Below are positions 25,463 to 34,406 of a DNA stretch of 64,000 bases, in pieces (position 1 is the stretch's first letter; each line of letters opens with the position of its first letter). The notes under the pieces were generated by a model, which was not told the origin of the DNA, did not search any database, and saw only the letters and a program-made list of their open reading frames with translations. Position numbers and translations under genes: made by a program. This stretch comes from WRHT01 sp031550525 (GTDB taxonomy: Bacteria > Desulfobacterota > Desulfovibrionia > Desulfovibrionales > Desulfovibrionaceae), in assembly GCA_031550525.1 (NCBI GenBank), contig JAVBON010000015.1, positions 1 through 64,000 on the forward strand. The letters run 5' to 3'.

Positions 25463-25507
25463 AGCCAAATCGTAAGCACTCGTTTTACGAGTACTTACGA
25501 TTTGGCT
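25463..25507. repeat. 45-bp near-perfect palindrome
   Basis: Two 21-nt arms with a single C-A mismatch enclose a TTT loop (arm start AGCCAAATCGTAAG, arm end CTTACGATTTGGCT). There is no T tract and no gene. It lies between the terminator of the propeller gene and the terminator of flgE, at the right edge of the AT-rich patch. It could be a recombination or attachment site, a protein-binding palindrome or a replication-stalling hairpin. Confidence 0.7.
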
Positions 25508-25583
25508 GTTAACGGAGTGTTGCGTTGAGGTTTACATCGGCTTGAAATTTTTTCCGCGGATCCGTTTCTTTTTAACAACGACC

Positions 25584-25615
25584 AAGGGGGAGACGCCGCC
25601 AGCGCCTCCCCCTTT
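25584..25615. terminator. Hairpin after flgE
   Basis: AAGGGGGAG-a-CGC pairs with GCG-c-CTCCCCCTT with one mismatch and a 5-nt loop, 47 bases past the flgE stop. The T run on the minus strand is weak; on the plus strand it is followed by TTTGCCTT. Confidence 0.6.
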
Positions 25616-25661
25616 GCCTTATCCACCTTTCGGTGTAACTATGTGATGCTTAAACTATTTG

Positions 25662-27374
25662 TTATCTCTTCATGTTGATTACGGTTTCCAGCATGGTGTC
25701 TGTGGTTGTAATCAGTTTGGAGTTGGACTGGAAGCCGCGCTGGGTTGTAATCATTTCCACAAATTCGCGCGAGAGGTCCACGTTGGATTGTTCCAGCGAG
25801 TTGCCCTGTATGGAGCCGAAGCTGCCGCTGTTGGCCGCGCCCTGGGTGGGGTCGCCCGATTCGCGGGTTTGGGTGAACAGGTTGCCGCCCTCGCGGTACA
25901 GGTTGGTTTTGCTGTTAAAATCGTACAGGGTTATCTGGAACAGCTCCAGAGTCACGCCGTTGGAGTAGCGGCCGGTGAGCACGCCGTCTTCGGTAACGTG
26001 AATGGTGCTGAGCTCGCCGTAGGTGTAACCATCCTGCTTGGAGTAGCGCTCGTAAAAGTTGCCGCCGCTGGTGCTGCCATAGCAGGTGCTGGCCGGTTGG
26101 GTACGCTGTCCCGCAGTGCCCATGCCCATAAGGTCGGCGGGGTCTGTCCCCATGGAACTGGCAAGCTCGTTGCCCGTTCCGCTAAAGGTCCACCAGTTGC
26201 TCGTGCACTTCATGCCCATATTGAACTCGGTAAGACGGCCTATAACCTTTGTGTTTTCGGCGCCAGGCGCGCCAATGGTGGGTGGGGTTGCCGGATCCCA
26301 CACTTCACTGGCATTGGGCTGGCCGGTAAAGTTGGCTGTAAACATCGGGTAGCCGTTGCTGGATATGGGGGCAGCCACCCAGGTGTTGAGGTTGCCAAAG
26401 TTTGCGCCGCCTTCCGTAGGCACAAAAGCGGTCATATCCGTCATTTGGCCGGCGCTGTTAAAGGTAAGCGTGCCGGTCATGAGCAAGCCTCGCTTGGCGC
26501 TAGGCACCGTGCTTCCGGGCGGAACTTGGAAAGTGCGAATATCTTCGGCCGGGTCCATGGTTACAACATATTCCCATATTTCCTTGGTGGGGTCCGGGTT
26601 GGTTACATCAGTTTCAACCTTGTCAAAATATACGGTAAGAGTATGGGCCGTGCCGCCTTCGTCATACACCACAATACTTTGCGGGTAGGAGTAACCGTCG
26701 TTGCCCAGCGGGGGCTCAATCTGGCCGGAGGCGTTTTGCACCACGTTCCAGTTTTTGAACATGGCGAAAAATGGGTCGGTATGGGTGGAGTCTTTCGCGC
26801 TTTCAGGGGCGTTTTTATCCAGGTTAAGAGCCATGGTAATGTTGCTGGTATGAAAAGGCTCGCAACTGAATGAGGCCAGGCGCACGTCCGTAGGCACCCC
26901 AACGCCCCTTATGGCGTTGCCTTTGCTGGGGCCAATGGGGGTGCTGCTGGCAAAAGATGGGGTGGGGGTTTCTATCATCCAGCCCTGCACCACATAGCCG
27001 TGGGGGTCGCACAGGTAGCCTTCGGCATCAAAGCGGAAGTTGCCGGCGCGGGTAAAATATTCTTCATTGCTGTTTATGGGCTTTACTTTAAAGAAGCCGT
27101 TACCTGCAATGGCAAGGTCGGTGGATTCCGTGGAGGTTTGGAAAGCGCCCTGGCTGAAATCGCCGTAAATTGCGCCTATGGCGACGCCGCGCCCTACCTG
27201 CGAGGGGCCGTTGGCCGCGAAAACCGTCTGGTTCACATAATCCATGAAATCCATGCGGGAACCTTTGAAGGCTACCGTGTTTACGTTGGCAATGTTGTTG
27301 CCCACAACGTTCATTTTTTCACCGTGGTTGATAAGACCAGAAACGCTGGTCCACATGCTGGCGGTAAGGCTCAT
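25662..27374 (-). CDS. flgE: Flagellar hook protein FlgE
   Basis: About 570 aa, the subunit of the flagellar hook. The N-terminal rod/hook signature starts MSLTASMWTSVSGLINHG and continues KMNVVGNNIANVNTVAFKGSR. A central FlgE-type region (about 200-400) follows. The C-terminal D0 helix contains GNSLEQSNVDLSREFVEMITTQRGFQSNS and ends TVINMKR. The frame extends six codons further, but the ATG at 27374 has AAGGAG 8 nt upstream. It is the last gene of the fliK-flgD-flgE run on the minus strand, 103 bp after flgD. Confidence 0.95.
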   Translation of the reverse strand: MSLTASMWTSVSGLINHGEKMNVVGNNIANVNTVAFKGSRMDFMDYVNQTVFAANGPSQVGRGVAIGAIYGDFSQGAFQTSTESTDLAIAGNGFFKVKPINSNEEYFTRAGNFRFDAEGYLCDPHGYVVQGWMIETPTPSFASSTPIGPSKGNAIRGVGVPTDVRLASFSCEPFHTSNITMALNLDKNAPESAKDSTHTDPFFAMFKNWNVVQNASGQIEPPLGNDGYSYPQSIVVYDEGGTAHTLTVYFDKVETDVTNPDPTKEIWEYVVTMDPAEDIRTFQVPPGSTVPSAKRGLLMTGTLTFNSAGQMTDMTAFVPTEGGANFGNLNTWVAAPISSNGYPMFTANFTGQPNASEVWDPATPPTIGAPGAENTKVIGRLTEFNMGMKCTSNWWTFSGTGNELASSMGTDPADLMGMGTAGQRTQPASTCYGSTSGGNFYERYSKQDGYTYGELSTIHVTEDGVLTGRYSNGVTLELFQITLYDFNSKTNLYREGGNLFTQTRESGDPTQGAANSGSFGSIQGNSLEQSNVDLSREFVEMITTQRGFQSNSKLITTTDTMLETVINMKR

Positions 27375-27477
27375 AACTTTTCTCCTTGGCATTCATAATT
27401 GGCGGGAATGCCATTTGGGTTTTAAACTTGTTAAAGGTTAAAAGGTTTGGTTTTAAAATCTATATTGGTTTCCGGCG

Positions 27478-28209
27478 TTAGCCGTTTCCACCATTATTGC
27501 CGTTTTCATTGGAGGATCCGCCGCTGCTTGTAGGCGCGCCCACCATGGTTACGTCCACATACTTCACGTTACGGCCATCGGCCAGGGTGAGGTAGTATTC
27601 GTCATCTATCTTTTCCACACGAATCACGTCGCCGTATACGCTGGTATTCACCAGCACTTTCTTGCCCTCGACGTTGGTGGCGGTTACGCTCACCTGGTAG
27701 TAGCCGTCCGTCACTGGCTGCCCGGCGCTGTTTTTGCCGCTCCACGAGTAGGTGTATTCGCCGGGGAGCTTGCCGCCCAATTGTTCAGAGTACATTACCT
27801 GCCCTGTTGAGGGGTTGGTTATGGTCACTGTGCAGGTGGCGACTTCATCTTCAAACTCATAGAAGAAGGGGTTGGCCAACGGTTCTTTTGTGGTCGGGTC
27901 TGTAACCTTGGCTATGGTGTACCCGGCGGATACCACGCGCGCGCCTATAAGGTTAACGGCGCTTACAAGCTGTTGCTGGTCGTAAGCCGATACCAGGCCT
28001 TCCATGTTGGTGTTCATCTTCTGCAATTCTTCAACCTGCGTGAACTGCGCGAGTTGGGCGATAAATTCTTTATCTTCAACCGGGTTCAGCGGGTCTTGGT
28101 GCGAAAGCTGAGCCACCAGAAGCTTAAGGAACATTTCCTTGTCTTCATACTTGCTGGTGGTCTGGGTAGTAGTGGCTTCCTGCCCCAGTATGCTTGAAAC
28201 GCTGCTCAT
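27478..28209 (-). CDS. flgD: Flagellar hook-assembly scaffold FlgD
   Basis: A 243-aa hook cap protein needed for FlgE polymerisation. The N-terminal FlgD signature is KEMFLKLLVAQLSHQDPLNPV (about residues 24-44), followed by EFIAQLAQFTQVEELQKMN. A FlgD Ig-like domain contains SWSGKNSAGQPVTDGYYQV, and a second beta domain contains YYLTLADGRNVKYVDVTMV. The C-terminal Gly/Asn/Ser tail is low complexity. Exported by the flagellar secretion system. The start lies 10 bp from the fliK stop. Confidence 0.95.
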   Translation of the reverse strand: MSSVSSILGQEATTTQTTSKYEDKEMFLKLLVAQLSHQDPLNPVEDKEFIAQLAQFTQVEELQKMNTNMEGLVSAYDQQQLVSAVNLIGARVVSAGYTIAKVTDPTTKEPLANPFFYEFEDEVATCTVTITNPSTGQVMYSEQLGGKLPGEYTYSWSGKNSAGQPVTDGYYQVSVTATNVEGKKVLVNTSVYGDVIRVEKIDDEYYLTLADGRNVKYVDVTMVGAPTSSGGSSNENGNNGGNG

Positions 28210-28219
28210 TGCTTTAACC

Positions 28220-30097
28220 TTATGCGATTATGTGTAAACCGGCAGCGGAAATACTTGCCGATTGCTCCATATGTTGCATGCTCCGTGCCAAAGTGTCGCC
28301 TTCGGTGTTTCTGGAGCGTGCCAAACGCACAAACCGTGATTTTTCTTGAAGTTCTTGCTGCTTGTTATGTTGTTCAGTCCCATTCCAGTTGTCTGTTCCG
28401 GCATGCTGGTTGGTGCGGGTTTCCACTTCAAGGGAGGAAACTTTGAACCCTTGTTCTTCAAGAGTTTGCTTTAACTGGGCAAGCTGCTCGCTTATAACCT
28501 GGGTGGTGGCCGCGCTTTCGGTGCGTATAACGGCCTTAACCTCGCCCTGCGCCATGGTAAGGCTTAGGGTAAGCTTGCCTAGCTCTGGCGGATCAAGGCG
28601 CAACACCATTTGCTTTGCGCCGTCCGCAAGGCTCCGTACCAGGCCCTTTTCCACCTGTTCAAAAACTTTTTCTTGAAACTCGTAAGCCGCCTTGGTCTGT
28701 TGCCTGGAGGCGGCAGAATTTTCCGTTTCAAAACCGGGGGCGGAAAAATAGGGGCCGGTTATATTTTCCAGCTTGGAGGCAAGAATGTTTTTCTGGTCCG
28801 ATGTATTGTTACGACTATCATTGCGGCCGGTTTCACGCTGCGAGCCGCCCTGGTTCTCGCCAAAGGGCATTTTGTTTTCCGTTTCAGCGGCGGCTTTTGC
28901 CTCGGCATTAGCGGCCTTGCCGTATTCAGCCATGTTATCTTTTGCGGAGCTGGCCTTTGCGTTGGTATCGGCATTGGCTTGAGCGGCGGTGCTTTCGTTA
29001 TTGAAAATACTCTTGCGGTTAATGGCGGCTTCGCTCTTGGCTTCAACATTATGTTCGGCCTGCTGGTCTACTTTGGCCGATGCGATCTTGCCATGTCTGG
29101 TTTTGGCAACGGCGTCGGCAACAGCCTGCTCGGCGTCGGCATCCAGCAGATGCGCGGCGGCGGACTTGCGGTGGATTATCTTGTTGCCCTTCTGGTCTTT
29201 GTCTTCATCTTCAAGGCTGGTGGCTAATTCTGCGGCAAAAATAGCGGCGCGCTCGCTCAGGCGGCTGCTTCTGTTATCGGCGCTGGGGGCGTTTTTTTCC
29301 TGCCTGCGCAGGGCGAACATTTCGTTAATTGCGCCGGGCAGCGCATCGCGCAATTGGGTTAATGCGGCCCTGGCATTCTTAAGCTCGGCCTGGGCGCTGC
29401 CGAAAAGCTTGTTAAAGCTGTCGGCGTTAAGCTCCATTTCGTATTTGCCGTTAAACATGGCCAGAAGCTGCTGGCTGAGGGCGCCGTCAAGGTCGGCGGC
29501 GCGGCAGAGCAGGGCGGCCTCATCGGTATTAAACTGGAACGCGCCTTTTGAAATTTTTTCTTTCACGGCATCCAGCAGCTTGTCGCCACGGCCCTGAAAA
29601 GCCATATCTTCAATCTGGGCGAGCTCGTCTTTGTCAAAGCCCATTTTCAGCAACAGCGCGCTAAGGGCAATATCTTCCTGTTCGTTAAGCTGCGAGCTTT
29701 TTCTGCCCAGCATGCTGCTAACAGTGCCTTGCAAGTTGCCCACCGAAATACCGGCAAAAAGCGCGTTGAAATGGCTGAAGAATTTGTCAACCGTACCGGA
29801 GTCCACGCCGTTATCGGTGAGTATATCCTTGAGGTTGTTGAGATCGTCGCTCTTTATCTGGGAGCCGTCGTCGCGTACGGAGCGAAAACCGAAAGGCAGG
29901 CCGGGGGTGTTCTCGGCATTATATTCCTGCAGGTTGTTATCGAATATTTCAGCAAAAGTGCGGGTGTTGCCGGTGGCGCTGCCATAGCTGTAAACGCCGG
30001 AATCTCCGCTATTTTCATACGATACGGCCTGCGCGGAGCTTGATTGAGATCCGAAAATGTTGGCTGCGTTTGCTATGTCGGCAGGAAAAAATTGCAT
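28220..30097 (-). CDS. fliK: Flagellar hook-length control protein FliK
   Basis: A 625-aa molecular ruler and export-switch protein. The long, low-complexity Ala/Glu/Lys/Asn-rich ruler region (about 250-470) is typical, and the C-terminal Flg_hook domain (about 480-570) has GAKQMVLRLDPPELGKLTLSLT and GEVKAVIRTESAATTQVI, which contact FlhB. AAGGAGTG precedes the ATG. A sigma-54-like promoter lies directly upstream, and flgD and flgE follow, giving a hook-completion operon. Confidence 0.92.
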   Translation of the reverse strand: MQFFPADIANAANIFGSQSSSAQAVSYENSGDSGVYSYGSATGNTRTFAEIFDNNLQEYNAENTPGLPFGFRSVRDDGSQIKSDDLNNLKDILTDNGVDSGTVDKFFSHFNALFAGISVGNLQGTVSSMLGRKSSQLNEQEDIALSALLLKMGFDKDELAQIEDMAFQGRGDKLLDAVKEKISKGAFQFNTDEAALLCRAADLDGALSQQLLAMFNGKYEMELNADSFNKLFGSAQAELKNARAALTQLRDALPGAINEMFALRRQEKNAPSADNRSSRLSERAAIFAAELATSLEDEDKDQKGNKIIHRKSAAAHLLDADAEQAVADAVAKTRHGKIASAKVDQQAEHNVEAKSEAAINRKSIFNNESTAAQANADTNAKASSAKDNMAEYGKAANAEAKAAAETENKMPFGENQGGSQRETGRNDSRNNTSDQKNILASKLENITGPYFSAPGFETENSAASRQQTKAAYEFQEKVFEQVEKGLVRSLADGAKQMVLRLDPPELGKLTLSLTMAQGEVKAVIRTESAATTQVISEQLAQLKQTLEEQGFKVSSLEVETRTNQHAGTDNWNGTEQHNKQQELQEKSRFVRLARSRNTEGDTLARSMQHMEQSASISAAGLHIIA

Positions 30098-30123
30098 GGT
30101 ATTTCACTCCTTGCACATTAATA

Positions 30124-30139
30124 TACAATGAACGTGCCA
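30124..30139 (-). promoter_or_regulatory. Sigma-54-like promoter of fliK-flgD-flgE
   Basis: On the minus strand TGGCACGTTCATTGTA has a perfect -24 box (TGGCACG) and correct spacing, but the -12 GC is GT. It lies 27 bp upstream of the fliK ATG, leaving a leader of about 15 nt that still contains the ribosome binding site. Confidence 0.6.
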
Positions 30140-30200
30140 AAAGTGATAAAAGAGGGAAAATGCGAAAATCCGATACGCGTTTTAGGGGGATTACCTTACC

Positions 30201-30341
30201 TAGGGCTGTTTCTAAAAAGACGGGTTTTATTACCTGGCAAAGAAAGCGCCGATTCCAGGCAGGGATAGTGCCCTGAGGGTACAGCCCGGACCGAATGGCG
30301 CGGCCAAGATGGCAAAAGACGCTTTTTAGAAACAGCCCCTA
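30201..30341. repeat. Palindromic element, copy 3 (MITE-like)
   Basis: 141 bp, in the opposite orientation to copies 1, 2 and 4. Ends are TAGGGCTGTTTCTAAAAAG and CTTTTTAGAAACAGCCCCTA, with flanking CTAG on the left and CTAA on the right, both YTAR. The middle is more diverged than in other copies. CTA at the right end is the stop codon (TAG on the minus strand) of the GT9 glycosyltransferase gene. It separates that gene from fliK. Confidence 0.8.
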
Positions 30342-31760
30342 AGCGGAAACATAGGACAAAAAAGCTTCGGTAAACTCAAGTGAACGGGCTATGGAGGCGG
30401 GGGAAAAATCTTCATTGTGCAGCATGAATTGAATGTAACTGCTTAATGGGCGAAGCAGCGGTGGCGAAGCCAGCCAGAAATCATTTTTTTGCAGCTCCGC
30501 GTAATTTTTTACGCGTAAGGCCGCATGCACGGCTTTTAACAGGGCACTGCCGGCGGATATGGCTACGGGCATAAGCCTGTTGTCCCGCATGGCCTCTGCC
30601 GCTTCGGCCAGTTTTGCATTGGCGCTTTGCGGCATAAAGCCCAGTTGCAGGCCGAAAAAGTACTGCCAGAACCTTGAGCGCCCAAGGTGGCTGGGGCAGT
30701 GGCCGTTTACCGGGCGCAGATCAAACAGGCCGAACTCGTCGCGTCTGGTTTCCCACAACTGGTTATGGGCCACATCCACTTCCGCAAGCTGGGCATGCCT
30801 GTTTTCCAGCAACAGGCGGGCTATTATGGATACTTTTTCCGCCTGCATGGCCTCTTTGCACAAAACGGATTTTTGGGTGCAACTCCAGCAGCCCACGCAA
30901 CTTAAGGTAGAGCGCAATACATACTGCCCAGGCGAGAAGGGCGCTGTCTCCCATGCATTTACGGGGCCCAGCGAGATATTGAGGGTGGGCACGCCCAGCC
31001 AGTTGGCAATGTGCATTGGGCCGGTATCTGGCGCAATCAGGAGGTCGAGGTTGCCTATAAAGGTGCATAGCTCGGTAATGGAAAAATTACCGCTCAAGTT
31101 TATGGAAGTTGCGCCAAGTTTTCTGGCGGCATCGTCGGCCAGAGGCATATCCGCCTTGCCGCCCAATAATACGGGCCGCGCGCCCATACGTATGAACTTG
31201 GCGGCCAAATATGACCAGAACGCGGCGTCCGGCCGTTTTTCCGCCTCGCTTGCGCCTACAAACAGGCCAACTTTGCCGTTGTTGCCGCCGTTGCGTTTTT
31301 TTAAAGGCGGCCAGAAGGTGTGGCGCATGGATGAGGAAGAAAGCAGATCCATACCGTTAAGATCCGCCCAGTGAAAAAGATTATGCCTGTTGTTGTGGCT
31401 TATGGAGGCGCGGTAAAGCTGCCAGTCGCCGTTGATGTGCAGGCTGCCTTTATCATTAATATATGGGCCTATGCGTTTGCCGGCCTGAAGCGAGCCGGAG
31501 AGGGCGGCAGCCTCCGGCCTGTGGCTGAGGTTTACGATCAGGCTGTACTCGCGGCTGCGCAGGGCATGCGCGTCGGAATAGGCAAAGTAGGTTACGGGCG
31601 GGGATATTTTGAGCAGCCCTTCGTAAAAAACCGGCTCGCCCACCAGCCAGATGGGCGTATCGGGGTACAGGCTTTTCAGCCAGCCTATTAGCGGAAAAGA
31701 AAGCACCAGGTCGCCCATGCGCTGCATTTGCAATATAAGTATGGGGTTTGCGTTGCTCAT
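30339..31760 (-). CDS. Glycosyltransferase family 9 (heptosyltransferase-like)
   Basis: A 473-aa GT-B enzyme. The N-terminal start PILILQMQRMGDLVLSFPL is the GT9 signature (RLGDVLLTTPL in LPS heptosyltransferases). The donor-binding lobe has VGLFVGASEAEKRPDAAFW and LIAPDTGPMHIANWLGVPTLNISLGP. It would transfer a nucleotide-activated heptose or similar sugar. Its place in a flagellar cluster, 15 bp after another glycosyltransferase gene, favours flagellin or motility-related glycosylation over LPS core synthesis, although LPS cannot be excluded. About 130 extra residues after the GT9 domain have no assigned function. Its stop codon comes from element copy 3. Confidence 0.85.
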   Translation of the reverse strand: MSNANPILILQMQRMGDLVLSFPLIGWLKSLYPDTPIWLVGEPVFYEGLLKISPPVTYFAYSDAHALRSREYSLIVNLSHRPEAAALSGSLQAGKRIGPYINDKGSLHINGDWQLYRASISHNNRHNLFHWADLNGMDLLSSSSMRHTFWPPLKKRNGGNNGKVGLFVGASEAEKRPDAAFWSYLAAKFIRMGARPVLLGGKADMPLADDAARKLGATSINLSGNFSITELCTFIGNLDLLIAPDTGPMHIANWLGVPTLNISLGPVNAWETAPFSPGQYVLRSTLSCVGCWSCTQKSVLCKEAMQAEKVSIIARLLLENRHAQLAEVDVAHNQLWETRRDEFGLFDLRPVNGHCPSHLGRSRFWQYFFGLQLGFMPQSANAKLAEAAEAMRDNRLMPVAISAGSALLKAVHAALRVKNYAELQKNDFWLASPPLLRPLSSYIQFMLHNEDFSPASIARSLEFTEAFLSYVSA

Positions 31761-31775
31761 GCGGCTACCCTAACG

Positions 31776-33542
31776 CTAGGCATAAGTATCGCGCATGGCC
31801 GCGATAAGCTTTTCCATGCGGTGCTCGTAACAATGCTCAGCCAAAACGCGGCGGCGGGCGGCGGATATAATTTGGGCCCGCGCGTCGGCATGGGCTAAAT
31901 AATAGCGGATCAAGTCCTCCGCCTCTTCAGGCGAATTATAACAGACTACCTCTTTGCCGGGCTCAAACAGATTTTCTATCTGGTCGCGCCAGTCGGTAAT
32001 AATAAACGAAGCAGCGGCAGGCACGTCGAAAACCCGTTGGTTCACAGCCCCTTTCATCTGTTTGCTGGTACAGTTGAAATTTACTTCGGAAAATGGATAA
32101 AAATGCGGCAGCTCGGCATAATAGCTAAGCTCTTTATGATAACGCCAGCCAGACTTCGCCGGGAGTATTTCAAACCAGCCGTCATCTCCAAGAATAAGCG
32201 GGTTGAAGGGCAGGGTGGCTTTAACGCAGGAGAGGCGGTATTGCAGCGTTGCCTCCCAGGTTATGAGGGTCTCGTAACTGAGCTGGCGCTCAATATCGCC
32301 GAGGGCGTCAAAATCCCGCATAAGGCGCGGGTAATGCCGCTCAATAAATTTTTTTACCGAACGCTCCTCGCTTTGAGAAAAGGCCGCTGCTACTTCGTGG
32401 TAACTTTCGCGCATGGCCTGCGAGGGGTTAGCGGCCTTAAGCCTGCCGTTTACCTTGTGCAGCATGGAGTTGCCAACAAAAGAAACCCTGCTTTGCCAGC
32501 CATAAGGCGCAAAAGCCGCGCGCGCTTGCGCCGTTTGCGGGGCAAAGCGCATATGATCCGTGCCAAGGGGCAAATAATGCGCCTTGTCGAAGCCAAGTTC
32601 CCTAAGGGAGTCAAGGTTGTCGGCATCCCAAGTGAAAATGCTGGTCCAAGGGCTTACCACGTTGGTGTAGCGGTATAAAATAAGGTGCGGATTATCCACA
32701 AACCACGATGCCAGCGGCAGCTCCACGCGAGCCAGCAGATCCAGCAGCACGCCTTCGCGGTCCACACCCAAATGGTTTATGGTAAGGGCAAAATCCGGTT
32801 TGAAGTTGATAACCTCGCCCAGCAACTGCTCAATAAATGAGCTTACGGCAAGCTCATCGTCCGGCAGGTTAAGCAGGCGGTACTCAAGCCCCATGCGTTG
32901 GCAGGCGGCTTGCACGTCGCCTATGAGAAAGTAGCCGGATGTTATAAGCAATATGCGCGGCTTTGGCCCGCTGAATTTGCGGTAGGAGGCTTTTGCCCAA
33001 AAATTGGCCTTGGCGCTGGCCTCCAGTTTGGCGCGTATTTCGCCATAATAGGCCTTATCCAGGCGCAGGTAGGCGGGGTTGGCCAGGCATAAAAAGGGTC
33101 GGCGGTTGTTGCTCATTTGCCATTTGCTTAAAATATTCAAAGCTTCGGCAGCGGTTTCGGCATCCACCCACAGGATGTTTTTATAGCCGGAATATTTTTC
33201 ACGCAGCCCTGTCTGGGCCAGTATGTCGTCCTCCTTGTCAACCACGGCAAGGGGAGTGCCAGCGCCTGCGGCCAAAGACAGGCTCTGTTCCAGAATTTTA
33301 AGCGCGTGCCCCAGGCCGGAGCCAAGCAGCACGGGCAGGTGCGCGTTAAAGGAAGCGGGTAGGGTTGAGGCGGGGTCGTTTTCAGTAAAACTTAGCGCCT
33401 CCGGCGGCAAAAATGATTCCTCCCGTTTGGCTCCGGCTGGGCCAAGCAGGAAAATTTCCTTGCCGTCTTCGGTAACGGAAATGTCTGAAAGAGCGCTGCC
33501 CTGCCAAAAGAGTTTAAGCCGGTTGGAGGCTGGTGTACGCAT
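31776..33542 (-). CDS. CgeB/DUF3880-type glycosyltransferase
   Basis: A 588-aa protein. The first 190 residues form a variable N-terminal region with a Rossmann-like segment (LPVLLGSGLGHALKIL). Residues about 190-580 match the DUF3880 plus glycosyltransferase group-1-like CgeB architecture: RILLITSGYFLIGDV, LASWFVDNPHLI, FTWDADNLDSLRELGF, then a C-terminal VNFNCTSKQMKGAVNQRVFDVPAAASF. Proteins of this type occur beside flagellar genes and are presumed to glycosylate flagellin. It is directly downstream of motB with a 2-bp gap, so it is in the same operon. Confidence 0.8.
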   Translation of the reverse strand: MRTPASNRLKLFWQGSALSDISVTEDGKEIFLLGPAGAKREESFLPPEALSFTENDPASTLPASFNAHLPVLLGSGLGHALKILEQSLSLAAGAGTPLAVVDKEDDILAQTGLREKYSGYKNILWVDAETAAEALNILSKWQMSNNRRPFLCLANPAYLRLDKAYYGEIRAKLEASAKANFWAKASYRKFSGPKPRILLITSGYFLIGDVQAACQRMGLEYRLLNLPDDELAVSSFIEQLLGEVINFKPDFALTINHLGVDREGVLLDLLARVELPLASWFVDNPHLILYRYTNVVSPWTSIFTWDADNLDSLRELGFDKAHYLPLGTDHMRFAPQTAQARAAFAPYGWQSRVSFVGNSMLHKVNGRLKAANPSQAMRESYHEVAAAFSQSEERSVKKFIERHYPRLMRDFDALGDIERQLSYETLITWEATLQYRLSCVKATLPFNPLILGDDGWFEILPAKSGWRYHKELSYYAELPHFYPFSEVNFNCTSKQMKGAVNQRVFDVPAAASFIITDWRDQIENLFEPGKEVVCYNSPEEAEDLIRYYLAHADARAQIISAARRRVLAEHCYEHRMEKLIAAMRDTYA

Positions 33543-33544
33543 GG

Positions 33545-34294
33545 CTACCAGATGGCCTTGCCAGGGAAGTAAAAGAGAAATTCCGTGCGGTTGTTGGCGT
33601 CGATATTGGCCGGCTCATGCTCCGGAAACAGTGGGGAGCTGTCGCCAAGGCCCACGGCCTTAAGGCGGGCCAGCGGTATGTTGCCCGCGCTTGCAAGGGC
33701 GCGCAGGGCCGCGCCGGATCTTGCCCCTGAAAGCTCCCACACCGATTGAAAATATTGGGTGTTAAGGTCCGCCTTGGGAGTGTTGCTGCGCACAAGAATA
33801 TCGAAACTGTTCTCTTTTGAGGCCTCAATAATCGGCAACAGAAGTTTTCTGGCATCCTTGTTCAGGTAGGCGGTACCTGGCAAAAAAAGCTTGCTGTTGC
33901 GCACTACCAGCTTTATGCCGCTTTCATCCACATCCACCCGCATTGATTGCTTCAGATCGGGGTTTTCTTCCACCACGTCGCTTACAATTTCTTTGAGCAT
34001 GGTCTGAAGGTTTTGCTGAGCCTCATCAATCATTTTTTGCACGGCCGATACCGCGTTGGGAGACACGGCCATGAAGGCTGCGGTGGGGTCTTCTTTTTGC
34101 ACGCCAAAGGTTTGCTGAATAGATTCCACCGCTTCACGGTATTTTTCGGCGTCACTGCTGGAAAAAATGAAGAGCAGCACAAAGAAGCAGAGCAGCAGGG
34201 TCATCATGTCGCCATAGGTGACCATCCATTCCGCAACACCCATTTTCGCTGGGGGGCTGGGTGCTTCTCTGGGCGAATCGTCTTCATCAGCCAT
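33545..34294 (-). CDS. MotB-family stator protein, second copy
   Basis: A 249-aa inner-membrane stator protein. The single transmembrane helix MVTYGDMMTLLLCFFVLLF carries the essential proton- or ion-binding Asp at residue 29. A plug/linker follows (about 50-110). The C-terminal OmpA-like domain anchors to peptidoglycan (LFLPGTAYLNKDARKLL, ending NNRTEFLFYF). It is a close paralogue of the preceding gene; the first 60 residues are almost the same. The two are separated by 112 bp. Both keep Asp29, so both could form channels with the one MotA. They may incorporate alternatively. Confidence 0.9.
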   Translation of the reverse strand: MADEDDSPREAPSPPAKMGVAEWMVTYGDMMTLLLCFFVLLFIFSSSDAEKYREAVESIQQTFGVQKEDPTAAFMAVSPNAVSAVQKMIDEAQQNLQTMLKEIVSDVVEENPDLKQSMRVDVDESGIKLVVRNSKLFLPGTAYLNKDARKLLLPIIEASKENSFDILVRSNTPKADLNTQYFQSVWELSGARSGAALRALASAGNIPLARLKAVGLGDSSPLFPEHEPANIDANNRTEFLFYFPGKAIW

Positions 34295-34406
34295 GTTTGC
34301 GCCTTGTATATCCCATTAACCGGCATGAGCAGCCTGCTTAAAACATGCGCCATGCCTTTGAAATTATTTGCATGTAAGCTATTAGTACAAATAGTCTTGC
34401 TGCAAA

